Source of the DNA: Diphasiastrum complanatum
Taxonomy: Eukaryota; Streptophyta; Lycopodiopsida; Lycopodiales; Lycopodiaceae
Assembly: GCA_029204225.1 (NCBI GenBank)
Contig: CM055105.1
Span: 11,934,404 to 11,998,403, forward strand
Direction of reading: 5' to 3'
Length of the DNA: 64,000 bases
Both the position numbers and the translations under genes were made by a program. Positions 23,000 to 34,813 of the stretch are shown here, one piece after another. Within the stretch, counting starts at the first letter, position 1, and the number at the start of each line of letters is the position of its first letter. The notes under the pieces were generated by a model. That model had not been told where the DNA came from and did not search any database. It worked only from the letters and a program-made list of their open reading frames with translations.

Positions 23000-23622
23000 T
23001 CAGAAGAGGGTAGATCTGACTTTGTCGTATACGCCTGCTCTCTCTCCACCCACTGCTAACTTCCAAGTTCTCTTTCTGCCATTCAGCAACCTTGTAGTTA
23101 CCCCAACGTCTCCTTTCTCAAGCTTGTGACTGTTTGAAAATGCACGCCATCCCCTTGTAATTTCAATACGAGCAGCGCAGCCTGTGGCAGTTTGTGGCGC
23201 AGCTACCCATTTCTGGCCGCTTGGTCCGTCCAGTATGACGATAGCAGATAGCTCTTTGGTGTGCTTTTTCACAAAGTTCGCAGGAATTCTCTGGCAAATA
23301 TTAACGATCAAACCAACACATCATATATTATCAAGATGTTACAATATTGTACAAGCTTGGCTTTCAGCTAGCAAGTATAGGATATCATGTTAACTGGTTT
23401 TGTGTTAAAGTTATGAGATTCATAAGTCAAGCATGCATGAATTAAATGAAACTCAAAAATATAGACTCCACTTAAAAGTATTACCAGTTGGCTATAGTAT
23501 TCTTCCGTCACTATGCTTTCCGTCGTAAGCTTGTAGAAAGTTGGGACGATAGGGACTGGAGCCTGCCCATGCCGCGCTGTGTAGCAATTGTTAGTGCAAA
23601 AGGAGCAAGCCTGGAACCCCAT
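23000..23622 (-). CDS. Small two-exon B3-domain protein
   Basis: Exon 1 (23622-23485) starts with ATG and encodes a Cys-containing stretch (GFQACSFCTNNC) and PTFYKLTTESIVTEEYYSQL. The junction CTG/GTAATA and TTTGCCAG/AGAATT gives a 194-bp GT-AG intron (23484-23291) that keeps the frame. Exon 2 (23290-23000) continues RIPANFVKKHTKEL, LDGPSGQKWVA and ITRGWRAFSNSHKLEKGD. Together this is a plant B3 DNA-binding domain of the REM-like kind: a FYK strand, RIPxxF, GPSGxxW, GWxxF and LxxGD in order. The predicted product is about 142 residues, nuclear and DNA-binding. The C-terminal part after KLEKGD lacks the usual final strand (VFxxL), so the copy may be degraded or carry another exon. A further upstream exon ending near 23650 is possible. 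Confidence 0.72.
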
Positions 23623-23771
23623 TGCTACCCACAGATCATCACTTCTTGGGAACAAAATTAGACAAAGTTTAGATGCAATAACCAGTTTTAAAGCTGCATG
23701 CAGATTAATATTATGCATTATCTTTAAAGTGTAGTACACTCTAGACCAATTGTAACAAGAATGATAGAGAA

Positions 23772-23796
23772 ACACACACACACACACACACACACA
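23772..23796. repeat. (AC)n microsatellite
   Basis: About 12 AC units just upstream of the B3 gene. Confidence 0.95.
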
Positions 23797-23819
23797 GCTT
23801 GGAATTGGTCATGGCTACT

Positions 23820-24815
23820 GATGTAGTACGTTTTTCAAATTGTACTTGCTGTTTTACAGCCATTAATGATTGGATCTAATGATTGCATGATGTTTGAATA
23901 GTCAAAAGGATGATTAGATGGTGATTTTGGACCAAAAATTGGGGTTTTTGGACTAGAATTGGGCTATAGAATCCATATTTGACTAGAATTAAAACTTTTA
24001 GTGCTTTCATGTAATGGATTTACAGGGATTTGGATCTGATTGCACTTATTTGTGGACTTATCCCACAAATGTTGGTCAAAATTGGTCAAAAATCATGGTT
24101 TTTTGATGTTTTTGGACTAATTTTGTGGTAGATCTCAAAATTCATAGCCAATAGTTGGTAAGCACGTTTTCAATGGTGTAATGAAGTTGTCCTAAGGTTT
24201 TCATGAAGTTTGGTTAGGATTGGACACCATGAGGGGGCTCAAAACATCAAAAAATAGTGTATTTTTTGTGATTTTTGGGCATGAATACCTACCAAATGGG
24301 GGTTTGAACCTATTGGTTCTCATTACAAGCTTAAATATCTAATGGATTGCATCTGTTTTGAGCCATCATGCATCCAATTTGGATAGGTGAGCATTAGACA
24401 TTATCATGTTGAAGTTTTGCTTGTTGAAGGAGGCCAAAAATGCTTTTTTTGCATGATCTGAGCTTATGATTGCTTGATGGACCTGTTAGAAGCTTCTATG
24501 CCTCTCTAATGAACCTTATTAGAGTGCTTGTAACCTCTGATTGGATGCTTATTGGGCTGGAGTTGAATTTTTGATGATACCACCTACAAAAAGTGCTCCC
24601 TCCTACCTGATTTTCTGTCATTTAAAGATCGCACGTGTGAAGCCTAGGTGGCAAGGTGATGTAGCAAGTGCCTTGTACACCCACTCTCCCTCCGTACTGT
24701 GCTTTACAGCGACCAATTTGGTGTCCTGTAGAGAAAGTTATGGCTATCGGAAGTTTGGCAATTTTTGAACTAAAATTTGCAAAAATTTTGAAATGTTCTG
24801 ATGTATAGTTTAAGG
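23820..24815. other. Noncoding, likely 3' interior of a gypsy relic
   Basis: TG-rich sequence with recurring words such as TTTTTGGACTA and AAAATTGGTC. It has no coding signature and ends at a polypurine-like TAAGGGGGGAAGA (24811-24823) that introduces an LTR-like segment. Confidence 0.35.
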
Positions 24816-24824
24816 GGGGAAGAA

Positions 24825-25270
24825 TGTTACATCCATGTCCAGTATGTGGGATTCGGAGTAATTGTGTATATGGTTATTGGTTATGCCTCGTCATTCCGGG
24901 CTTGACCTGTAAAATAATCAATACCCATATGAGGGCCCAGACCTATAATTGGACATAGGAGCACTTGCGTGGTGTTTGACTGCTATAATACAAGAATCGG
25001 AGGTTAACAGCTTATATAGGCTGCATGGGGATCCTAAGAAAAATATTCTCTCTTTGGAGAGAGAATAGTTACCATGGAAACTCGCCCATCTCCCTATTGG
25101 AAATTCAGTTTCTTGAGCCAGGATTCCTCCCCTCTCTTGCATGGCTTAGGGGCTAGATCCAGGAGGGAACTCCAAGAGGGATCTAGGGTTGGATGGGTGA
25201 TTTTGCTCCATAGATGTCCTTTTGGTTGTTTTGCAACAAGATATAGTCAGATCTTCATAAGGCGATTCTT
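24825..25270 (+). mobile_element. Gypsy-type 3' LTR-like segment, copy 1
   Basis: It follows the purine tract TAAGGGGGGAAGAA and begins TGTTACATCC, the arrangement seen at the start of many plant Ty3/gypsy 3' LTRs. Its body has a TATATAGG-like element near 25014 and CATGGCTTAGGGGCTAG near 25139. It shares that layout and several words with copy 2 at 27909. The right edge is not defined. Confidence 0.5.
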
Positions 25271-25319
25271 ACGCTTCTCCTGCAAATTGAACTAACACCA
25301 ACCCTTCACCCACACAACT

Positions 25320-27890
25320 TAAAAAAAATAGGAAAAAAGTACCAGAGATAGCAGAAACAAGAGTTGAGTACTGAATGACTGAATGACATATATCATGAGC
25401 TTGCAAACTAGCTTAGACGAAACTAAGATGAGTGTGAAGTCCTAAACCTTCTAGTCAGAAGCTATGCGTTGAGCACCAGATTTGCATAAAGCAAAAGGCT
25501 ATCTGAAAGACAAAAAGGATCAGAATTATAGATTATGATGGGATACTGAAAGTAGGTTGGATACTTTCATAGGAGGTACCAGCAAGGCTCAGCTCCCTTT
25601 CCAAACTGCCATAGTCTGCCCATGCAGCAACAATCAAACCTCCAAAACAAGTGAATCCTATTTGGAAAGCACTTATTATTGACTTTTCACGATTCTAATA
25701 TTTTCATTTGTCATCTCTCTAGCAAACTTTTATAAGAAATTGGAAATTTCTTTTAAAAGGAGGGGTGAAGTGATGAGTAGGATTCTATTAAAGGACCTAT
25801 CAGTTGCACAAAGTTGAGAGAAATTCTCTAGGAATTGTGTGGAACAATCTAGAACTAGAGGTGGATTGAAATTGGACTTTATTATAGTAGTATTGAATAA
25901 GATCATAAGTCACTAATCCTAGGTTGTGTGGGATAGAAATGAATTTGATCATCAAGATGTCTGTGTAAAATAACCTAATCTTAGTTGGAATACTAGGATC
26001 AGGAAAGGGTTGATGAGAGAAATTTGGTGCAAAGTTGTAAGTGGGTTGGAAAACTCGTGAGAGAGGATGTATGCCTAGTCTTAGAGATTTCCCAGATATG
26101 TTGCTTACTCATGAGAAATAGAATTCTTTCGTAGTTGAGTTGCAAGATTCTCAGTGAGATATGAGAGTAACATATGCGGGTTCTGGAGGAATCTGCCAGA
26201 TGGAACATATGTGTTATGTACTGGTGGGTCATAATGAGATTATTCACGTATGTGCACAATTAATCTTCTATGAATATACTGTGTATTACTAGTTACTAGG
26301 GTTATTTGGTGCACTTAACCTAGTCGGTAAACATAGACATATGATCAAGTATTGTTGAAACAGATACTTGTAGAGTTAACGGATCTTTCTGATGTATAAT
26401 TAAGATTTGCACCTAGACATTTGAGATTTCTGAATCATTGGCAATTAACTTGAGTAATTGATTTACTCATGAGGAAGTTAATTGGTAAAACGATCAGTGT
26501 GATGTGGTTTCATCAAAAAATGATGGTTTTGAATTATATTGCTTGTAAGACGCATGATTAGTGAATCACCATGATTCATTAGATAAAATTATGTGCATAT
26601 ATTCTTGGTATAGAGTATTCCTTGGTTGAGGAATAGACTCAGTTCATTAGTGATTGTATCCCGTAGAGCTCAATTGGATAATGAATCATAATGAATCCGA
26701 GAATAATAACTGAATTTGTATTCAGCAGGGCTTTGGGTATCTAGATTTGGTTCTAGATGGTAATCTAAAGTTTATGTGGTTGAAGATGATTATCATTATC
26801 ATTTTGGTATGTTCATTAGTGGCATATAGAACTTGAATATCTAGCACGTCTGTCGGAGAATCCGGTTTGAAGAATTTTTCTAAAATCCAGTATTTGCCTA
26901 GTGGGAAAGATTTTGGAATGATTCTTACTTTTCATGAGTTATGTTGGACATATACTGTAATGATTAAGTATGGTTTTGGAATATGATTGACGAGTCATAC
27001 GAATCTACATATTTATGATTGACAGATCATAAATAGATACTTAATTGTTGGTAGAGGATTATAAGGAATTGTGAGGATTCTTAAGTGTAACGATTAATTT
27101 TTTTATTATATTGATCGAGTTGAGATTTCAGTTTAGCACTTTGGAAGTGTAAATATCTTTACTTTAGTATTTTAATTGAGAACCTATGGATCTCACATAC
27201 ATTCTCACAAGATAAGTATTTTATTTGTGGAGAATTTACTTTATCTAGTGGATGCTATTCTGCTACAGTTTATGGTATGCTGATGCTTGAGTACAATTTT
27301 TCTTTTGATTGGACCTCCAAATATCATAGGAGACAGACAGATCTAATCAGATGAATGAGTGCCATTTTCTTGTTTTTGATGCTAGAAACAGGAGCATTTA
27401 ACTCAAAAGAGTATTTAGGGTACTCAAAGTTGAGTTTTAGTCATTTTATATCTTAATGATTCTCCTAGAGATTTTAGTTGAATGAATTATCATATCTTAG
27501 AATTGGATTCTAAGGATAGTTGTACTTGGAAGTTTTTGTTTGCCAGAGTTTGTGGATAATTTCATACTGTAGTTATTATTTTTTCTTGAACTTTAATCTC
27601 CTAAGTTAGGGAATATTTCACTCAATGGTTCATGTAAGTGTTTGCATGCAGGTGATGTTACTAACTTGCGGTGAGTGTAACCCAGTTGAGAAATTTACCA
27701 CTTAGTGTACTTTTCAAACTTGAGTTGTAGTCCAGAACAGAGATTAATGATTAAAAATAGGTTTATATCTGAGAACTTGTTTGATGTGAAAGTTAGACTA
27801 AGGATAATCATTTTCTCGGTTAATATTGAACATTAAACGAACTGTTCCTGTAATTCTTTCTTGTTTTGAGGAGGTTCTAAGGATAGAAGC
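25320..27890. other. C-poor, ORF-free tract
   Basis: About 2.5 kb without a convincing frame on either strand and nothing over about 90 codons. The plus strand is strikingly rich in T, A and G and poor in C. It lies between two related LTR heads in the same orientation, so it may be the eroded interior of a gypsy element. No pol motif can be read. Confidence 0.5.
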
Positions 27891-27908
27891 AATTTAAGGG
27901 TGGAAGAA

Positions 27909-28282
27909 TGTTATGGCCATATTCGATTAAGGACCTGGAATAGTCCTAACATGGTAGACTGGCCCTTCAGTTCGAGATTATTGGTCACGTCGAGATTTAA
28001 TTCCAAGTCAAGACCTGTTTGTGACTAATTACCTTGAGAGGACCCAGACACTCTAATTGAGACATATGGAGTATTGCATGTACGTGTGACGGATATAGGC
28101 AAAAGGACTGCATGAAGAGATGTGACCTATTTATAGTTGACCTGCATGCGGATTTCATGGGTTCATGCACAAGAATCTACTCTCTATATATTGAGGTAGG
28201 ATTTCTCCCGTGGACATATTGGGTTTAGGTTACCAGTTTCTCTCTTCTCCTCTTACTTCACATGGCATGGCTTGAGGGCTAG
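27909..28282 (+). mobile_element. Gypsy-type LTR-like segment, copy 2, interrupted
   Basis: TTTAAGGGTGGAAGAA precedes TGTTATGGCC. The segment shares AGGACCCAGAC, an ACATATGGAG-like stretch and CATGGCTTGAGGGCTAG with copy 1. It breaks off directly after GGGCTAG, where a copia LTR begins, while copy 1 continues ATCCAGGAGG at that point. Confidence 0.5.
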
Positions 28283-29086
28283 TGTAGGAATTTGGTGGAA
28301 ATACGAGATGAGCAGCGGACGGATCGAAAATGCGACAATTACCAGTAAAAGAACGTTCAAGGTGAATCTAATACTATAATGCGCAATGGAACAAGATAGT
28401 AGAACGATGCACTCAGATTAGATAACAGAGAACTGAGTACAATGCTTGAAGTTGAGCGCAAAAATAGTAGGTGCTCAAAAACCACTTCAATTGAATTCGT
28501 TGATGATCAAAAACTGGAATCCTAACTAACTGATTCTAGACCTATCTTAACCACTGATCATTGTAGCATAATAATGCTTGTACATTGTTACAAAGATGTC
28601 TGTTAGGGCGTTGACTCCATCATTGATGATTGGATGTCAGTTGATCAGTGCATTGGCAGCCTAAGTTGATCTCCTTACAGTCCCACAGACAATAGCCGTT
28701 ATTTTAACTATATGTGGGTCGGATTTCTAATTACAAAAGGTCGGATTTATACATTGGGTCAGATTTTACAAAGGGTCGAAAAATATACAAAGGAGCGGAA
28801 TTTTACAAAAGGTTGGAGTTTATACACGGGGTCGGATTTTTCCAGGGTCGAAGATGTTTGGATAAATTAGACCCGATCCGATCCAGGGTAGAAAAATCTC
28901 TCTTTAACAAGAATGACATTAGGTCGAAAAATAGGCTTGGGTCGAAAAAATTTGATCTTGAATTTTTTGATCCTTTGCTGGATAATTCAATCCTTTATAA
29001 TTTTTGTGGTTTTCCAATAATAAGCATAAATAGCTTTCAGGATGCTCATTACCTAATGGAATTGGGCTTGAGCATTAATTCCAACA
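28283..29086 (-). repeat. Copia LTR, minus orientation
   Basis: It begins TGTAGGAATTTGG and ends GCATTAATTCCAACA (plus strand), so it has TG...CA ends on either strand. A purine tract (on the minus strand ATCAAGGGGGAG) sits directly outside the right end, which marks it as the 3' LTR of a minus-strand copia element whose remnant lies to the right. The left junction falls within the gypsy LTR copy 2. A degenerate GGGTCGGATTT minisatellite occupies its centre. Confidence 0.7.
28714..28860. repeat. Degenerate GGGTCGGATTTTAYA minisatellite
   Basis: Variants of GGGTCGGATTT/GGTTGGAGTTT followed by TATACA or TTACAAA recur six or seven times at 20-27 bp spacing. The 127-codon frame across it (28714-29097) reads this repeat and the LTR end and is not a gene. 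Confidence 0.7.
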
Positions 29087-29178
29087 CTCCCCCTTGATGT
29101 GGATCCTAAAAATTTTTTATTTTCAGATTTAACACTCCCCCTTGATGTGGATCCTGAAAATTTTCGATTTTTAGATTT
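29083..29178. repeat. 48-bp tandem duplication including a copia polypurine tract
   Basis: AACACTCCCCCTTGATGTGG starts a unit at 29083 and again at 29131, each followed by ATCCT and an AT-rich stretch ending AGATTT. The unit holds the purine tract of the minus-strand copia element, so this relic has two tracts. Confidence 0.9.
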
Positions 29179-29320
29179 AACATATTGTTAAATTTGAGGA
29201 GCTCCTTTGATAGAACTTTGGTGAAGAATCTGCTGCATGTAGTTTTGCCCTGCAGTAGACTAGAGAAATTTCCTTGCTTTGCACTTTCTATCTAAGATAG
29301 TGATATCGGATTTCGATATG
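29179..29320 (-). pseudogene. Copia RNase H C-terminal remnant
   Basis: A minus-strand frame next to the purine tract reads FFTKVLSKELLKFN, the typical closing segment of copia RNase H (A/F-D-x-x-T-K-x-L). Stops and shifts appear upstream. From 29320 to 29817 nothing further is recognised. Confidence 0.55.
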
Positions 29321-29817
29321 CTTACTTCGGGAGTGTGTTAGAAGATTATGGTGAAGATTCTTCTAACGGATTACAGGAGGTTCTTATGAGCTATGGTGGG
29401 ATTGTATCATTCAATTCAAATATGGAGGAATCAAAACTCAGAAAGAGGATTTTCCCATTGCTCCACTGACAACACATTCAAAAGTTAAAAAAAGTGCAAA
29501 AATTCTGTCAAATGAGAGCGGAAAAAGCTGGTTTCTCCTCACCGAGTTGGTATGAATAAAGTTCAATCTTGTTATCATGCCACCGAACTACATCAAGGAA
29601 TGTTGACGAACAACCAAGAAGGAGTTCTAAAATCCAGATTCATCAGGAAAGCCAATATTAGAAGGTCGACAAGATTGCAGACCGGCCAACGAGCGAAGAC
29701 AAAGCCCAGAATCTCCCCAATAGATTTTACGGCAACGGGAATAAAAGCATGGCCAAGTCGGCCTAAGAATTAGAGCTATCAATAATATAATGTCGGACAC
29801 CCTTATAAGGTGCACTG

Positions 29818-31035
29818 TGTTGGATTTATCTCCTCTACTCTCCTAAATTCTATTTTAATCTGCCTCCATTCATGCTGCATTTTTACTCATGTTGTCGCAC
29901 AGTCTGTATATTTACATGTAAAATAAGACAGGCGAAAAACACAACTGTCTGCATAAATACAAGTAATGTTCCACAGGCCAAAAAGGCGAAAAATGCAACA
30001 CTGTATTTTTACACATGATTTGTGACAGACAAAAACGACGACATTGCCTTACAAAATGCCAAAGGTGCCCTAACGGATAAGCGAAGGCACCCTGTAAATC
30101 CAATCCTAAGACATTTGTCAGAGTGTCGCGTTTTTCGCATCTTCACCAACATTCATTTCAGCAAAGGCTTACGTCGTGGCCTTTTTCATGCTCATCCCAT
30201 GCAACTGTGCAAACATATTTGACAACGACAGCAACCACCCATGATCTCCTATAGACAACGTCCACTTTGTACTTTATTCATCTGCACACCTGTAAAATTG
30301 TGTATATATTGAATACCATTTGCATATTCTATACATGTGAGATAACAACGTGTGTGAAAACATCAGAAGCTTATTAGAGATAGACGAAGTAGATGCCCTC
30401 GCGCATTGATTTTTTTGTATTGTCAGTAATATGTTCATTCCTTTTACAGATTGGATTAGCTTTGTAGAGCACATGGTTTCGTCCGCTATTGTCTTGTGCT
30501 CAACAGCATTATTGACATGTATATTTTGCAATACTTAATCTGATAACAATTCTGTTTTGTTCTGCGTTTAGATTTGTGTCAATATTGCTATGTTTTTCTA
30601 CATTCTGTCTGACTCTCTTATTGCTCAATCTAGTAATTTGTTCTTAGCGAATTATTATTAGTCTAGTTGTTGGCGACTAATATTTATTCTTGCCTTTCGC
30701 AACTGATTATCAGTCAAGCTCAATCTAGCTCTTCGTGAATCATTCGTGACTAATAATTTGTCTAGATGTTCGTGACAAATTATCCTTCTGATGTTTTGTT
30801 GCTTAATGTTTGGCTACGTAATCAGATCGACTGTGATTTCTATCACTAATATTCTGTTCGTTTCTGATAGGTGTAGTCATGCTTAGAAAAAGAGTAATAT
30901 AGCTCATTCCGCTGCGCACGAACACTTTTTGTTCGAGTTCAGTTCTCGTTCGAGTTTCGAGTTCGTTTCTTTTCGTGTTCGTTTTCTATTTGGCTATTTT
31001 AGTTTCTCACACTCACGCACCCTCTTTCTCCAACA
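29818..31035 (+). repeat. Copia LTR A (5' LTR of the left arm)
   Basis: It starts TGTTGGATTTATCTCC and ends TTTCTCCAACA. A TATA-like GTATATATTG lies near 30302. It is homologous along its length to LTR B (39187-40229, inverted) and LTR C (59996-61088), although more diverged than B and C are from each other. It is directly followed by a primer site, so the element reads to the right. Confidence 0.9.
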
Positions 31036-31047
31036 TGGTTTCAGAGC
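31036..31047 (+). other. Copia primer binding site
   Basis: TGGTTTCAGAGC, one change from TGGTATCAGAGC, directly follows LTR A. Confidence 0.85.
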
Positions 31048-31189
31048 AATTTTCGTAGCTTGATAAGCTTCTACAATACAAGACTCTACTAGTCGATAGA
31101 GTAATTGTCTTCTTGTTATGTAATTCAATACCAGATTTTCAAACTTAAGTCACTGATAGTTTTTCCTATCACTTAGACTAATCTTCCAC

Positions 31190-32343
31190 ATGGATTCTCA
31201 AGGAAAAGCCAGTTCTATCATGGACAAGCTTGATGGAGCCAATTACCATCTGTGAAGATGAAAACTATACTAATGGCTAAAAAATTGTATGACGTTGTTG
31301 CAGGTGCAGAAGGAAAACTCGAAGCAGATGATGCAGCAATCGCCAGATGGAAGCTGGAGGATGGAAAGGGCACTTTCGCGCTGATCATCCTCAACATTAC
31401 GAGTACCCAGATCGGCCATGTATCCGAGGCCCAGACATCAAAAGAAGTCTGGGACATTTTGAGCACACTATACGAAGAAAGACGAGATATAGCTTCCAAG
31501 CTACATCTCAGGAAGAAATTTTACTCCCTCAAGATGGCGAATGGTGATTCTCTACATAATCACATCAATCAATTCAAGAACCTGCTAAGGCAAATGGCCG
31601 CTGTCGGATCTGTCATAGACGATCAAGACGCAATGATGCAACTGCTTACAAGCTTGCCAAGCTCATACGACAGCTGGGTGATGATCATCACGACGCATCC
31701 AGAACTAACTCTTTCGAGAGTCATTACTATGTTGTTGCAAGAAGACATGCGGAGGAACGAAGCCCCAACTTCCTCAGCTGATTCTCATGCTTTATACACC
31801 AAAAAGAGCACGGCTAAGCAGGAGAAAAAAAAAGGCCCGAAGCAATCAAAGCCAGACCAGAAACTAGCAGAACACAAAGAACAGTCAAATCCGCATACGA
31901 AGAAGAAGCCGTTATGTAGATACTGCAAGCAAAACAACCACAAAATTCAAGACTGTTGGATACTGCAGGCAAAGAACAACAACAAGGGGCAGTCGAGTCA
32001 AGTGACAAATGCAGCTACAGAATCTCCACAGCCTATTCAAGAAGCGGATAATGATGCTTTCATGACCGGCCATCAAGGAGCATCCAACGACAATTCTTGG
32101 TTCCTAGATTTCGGTGCCACTCAGCACATGACCAGCCTCATTGGTTGTTTCGACTTCTATACATCTTACAGTACCAAGAAATATGTTCACCTTGGCGACA
32201 ATAGCACACAAGCTATTAAAGATGAAGGTACTGTGAGACTGAGTTTTGCAAATGATCAATCTAAGCTACTCTCTAAAGTCATGTATGTACTAAATTTCTA
32301 CGAATCTGCTCTCTGTAAGCAGGATCACAGATCTAGGACATAG
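31190..32343 (+). pseudogene. Copia Gag and protease, left arm copy 1
   Basis: Gag begins with ATG at 31190 (DSQGKASSIMDKLDGANYHL) and meets a TGA directly after NYHL. The main frame from 31252 carries the Gag core (ARWKLEDGKGTFALIILNI, SKEVWDILSTLYEE), a Lys-rich linker and the zinc knuckle CRYCKQNNHKIQDC. The protease active site reads FLDFGATQHM, where the family has D-S-G, so the catalytic triplet is altered. The frame is lost after YVLNFY. Confidence 0.9.
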
Positions 32344-32422
32344 AGCAGAATTCGAATGTGATTAGTGCAAAGTAGTTGATAGGACAAACAAGATCCTAGC
32401 ACTCAAAAAGAGGCATGGATAC

Positions 32423-33646
32423 TTGTATAAATTAAGTCATTGCTTTTCTGCCTCTAGTCAGGCACTCAATACTTCTATTCCTGCAAATAAAAGTTTACTT
32501 TGGCATTATAGACTTGGTCACTTGAATCATATTGTTGTACAACAAATGTCTAGACAATCTATTGTTATTGATCTCGACTATTCTTATGATAAATTTGAGT
32601 TACCTGTTTGTCAAGACTGTCTAGTTGGTAAACAGACTAGGAAACCATTAAATCAAGCCATCAACATATTTCTTTAGACATTGTACATTCAGACATTTGT
32701 GGTCCAATGAAAAATCCTTCATTGAAGGATGCAAAGTATTTTATAGCTTTTATTGATGAATTTTCCAGATAGACTATGGTGTACTTTATAAAGAAGAAAT
32801 CAGAAGCCTTCAACTACTTCAGAATCTTCAAGGAGCGTGCAAAAAAAGAGACTAAAAGGACGATCAAGGCCCTAAAGTCAGACAATGGTGGAGAATATAT
32901 CTCTACCGAGTTTAAGGAGTACTGCCAAAGCCAAAGTATTGAGAAACAATTCATCACTCCTTACAGTCCTTAGTCTAATGGCTTAGCCGAGAGAAAGAAC
33001 CGTACCTTGGTTGAATCAGCCAAATGTATGCTAGCGCATGCATCACTGCCCAAGAGATTCTAGGCTGAAGCTATCTCCACTGCAGCTTACGTCCAGAACA
33101 GATGTTCAACCAAGGCCCTCTTAGGCAAGACACCCCATGAGGTTGTGGACAGGCTCTAAACCTTATGTGAAGAACCTAATAGTGCTCGAATGCGCAGATC
33201 CCAAAAGACATGAAGAAGAAATTGGACTTCCAAGGTCTCAAGACCATCCTGATTGGATATACTTCATCTGATAATACATACAAGTTGTATGATCATGATA
33301 CCCAGCAAATCTTGTATAGTCGGGATATAGTCTTTATCGAGGATAAGTTCGTCAACATCAAAGGCAAGGATATTGCTCCAGGAGAACCTTCATCACCTAC
33401 CATTGACATGACAATCCGAGCTTCTGGCTCAGGCGTGTCCATTGTCAACCCACTACTTGACAACAAATCAGATGAAGACGTTGCAGCTACCCAGCAACAA
33501 GTCCCAGGAGTGGTTCATCAGTCGAATCCTCCCAGAAGATCAAGTCGAGTGTGCACATAGTCCGCAAGGTATACTCTTGAGTCTGCATGTCTCTTAATAC
33601 AGGAATCGACGACAGTCGAAGAGGCACTCAGCCAACCAGACTCTGA
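32423..33646 (+). pseudogene. Copia integrase, left arm copy 1
   Basis: The part at 32423-32677 has the zinc region (LLWHYRLGHLNH, CQDCLVGKQTRKP). HSDICGPMKNPS follows in another frame, then ALKSDNGGEYIS and IEKQFITPYSP (32776-32973), so the D,D,E residues are partly present but scattered over frames with stops. The part at 33210-33560 is the C-terminal block (LIGYTSSDNTYKLYD) and linker. The copia sequence ends at CCAGACTCTGA near 33646, before reverse transcriptase. Confidence 0.9.
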
Positions 33647-34813
33647 ATGTTAACAAGTTGAAAAGAAGAATGGTCCAATAGATACACTGGTATGTTCATA
33701 CTTTTTAAACAAAGAGGTAATTTATATTCATATGCAACATTTAGATCTATCAAATATTGGGAGGAAATGTTTATCAAGCATTGTTTCAACCTACTTCTTG
33801 TTATTTTGGTATATAGGCTTTTTCATCCTCATTTAGCGTTGGAGACAATAATCCTCGTAATGGTCGACGTAGATGACGAATGTCATACAACGGTCCTCAT
33901 ATAAAGCAATTACCTCATCGTCTATGTCAAGGCTTAAAAGAGATGATGGAAATTGATGAGCGCATTAATCAAGAGACTAATGCATCTGAATCTAGCTCAT
34001 CTAGATCTACCCCTTCACAAACAAGTTCCAACGATGAAAATGAGCTTCCAATGAATGAAGATTTTGAAGCCATGGGAGACATGTTGGATGATATGTATGA
34101 GAATAATAGTGCATCTAGACACAATGAAAAAGATGAGGAGGCACTTTTGTCTAAAGAAGAAAAGAAATTGCTAGAAGAATCAAAGATAGCATTGTATCCT
34201 GGAGCAAAGACGTCTCGTTTGGCGACTTCTCTACTTCTATTAAATCTTCAAGCCAAATATAGGTGGAGTGACCAAAGCCTCACATCATTATTTGAGTAAA
34301 ATTTGTTTCATCTACTTGTCATTTTTATTTTGAAACAAAATTTACAATTTGGACATCTAGTGATAATTTTTTTACAATGGCTTCTTTTGTCATGTACAGA
34401 CTATTGAAAAACAAAATTCTCCCAGAAGGGAATGTCATGCATGAGACAAGAGGTGAGGCATGAAAGATGGTGTCTAACATCGAGATGGACTACAAGCAAT
34501 ATCATGCATGTCCAAAAGATTGTATTTTATATCGAGGAAGGTACGAATCACTCAAGAAATGTCCCATTTGTGATACTCCTCGATATAGAGATGATTTGCA
34601 AGGGGCAACCATTCCATGCAAAGTTTTACGACATTTTCCAGTAATTCCACGATTGCAACGTTTATTTCATTTTAAATCTCTTGCACAAGTTATGGACTGG
34701 CATGCACACCATACCTCTACAGATGGAATGATGAGGGTACCTTTAAATTCACCTGCATGGAAACACATCAACAAAGAGTATCCAAGCTTTGCCAATGAGT
34801 CAAGAAATGTGAG
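33647..34813 (+). mobile_element. Captured CACTA (En/Spm) Tnp2 transposase segment
   Basis: The frame at 33880-34295 contains an acidic stretch, EEKKLLEESKIALYPGAKTS and SLLLLNLQAKYRWSD. A 104-bp GT-AG intron (34296-34399) joins it in phase to LLKNKILPEGN. The second exon then has CPKDCILYRGRYESLKKCPI (C-x3-C...C-x2-C pattern), KVLRHFPVIPRLQRLF and the AWKHINKEYPSFANESRNVR block. This order is that of the Transposase_21/Tnp2 family of plant CACTA elements. A TGA interrupts the second exon near 34463, and the catalytic core that should follow RNVR is missing because copia sequence resumes there. No CACTA termini are seen. Confidence 0.88.

Noticed and set aside
28714-29097. 127-codon plus-strand frame
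   Set aside because: It crosses a degenerate minisatellite and the LTR end with the purine tract; composition and position speak against a gene.
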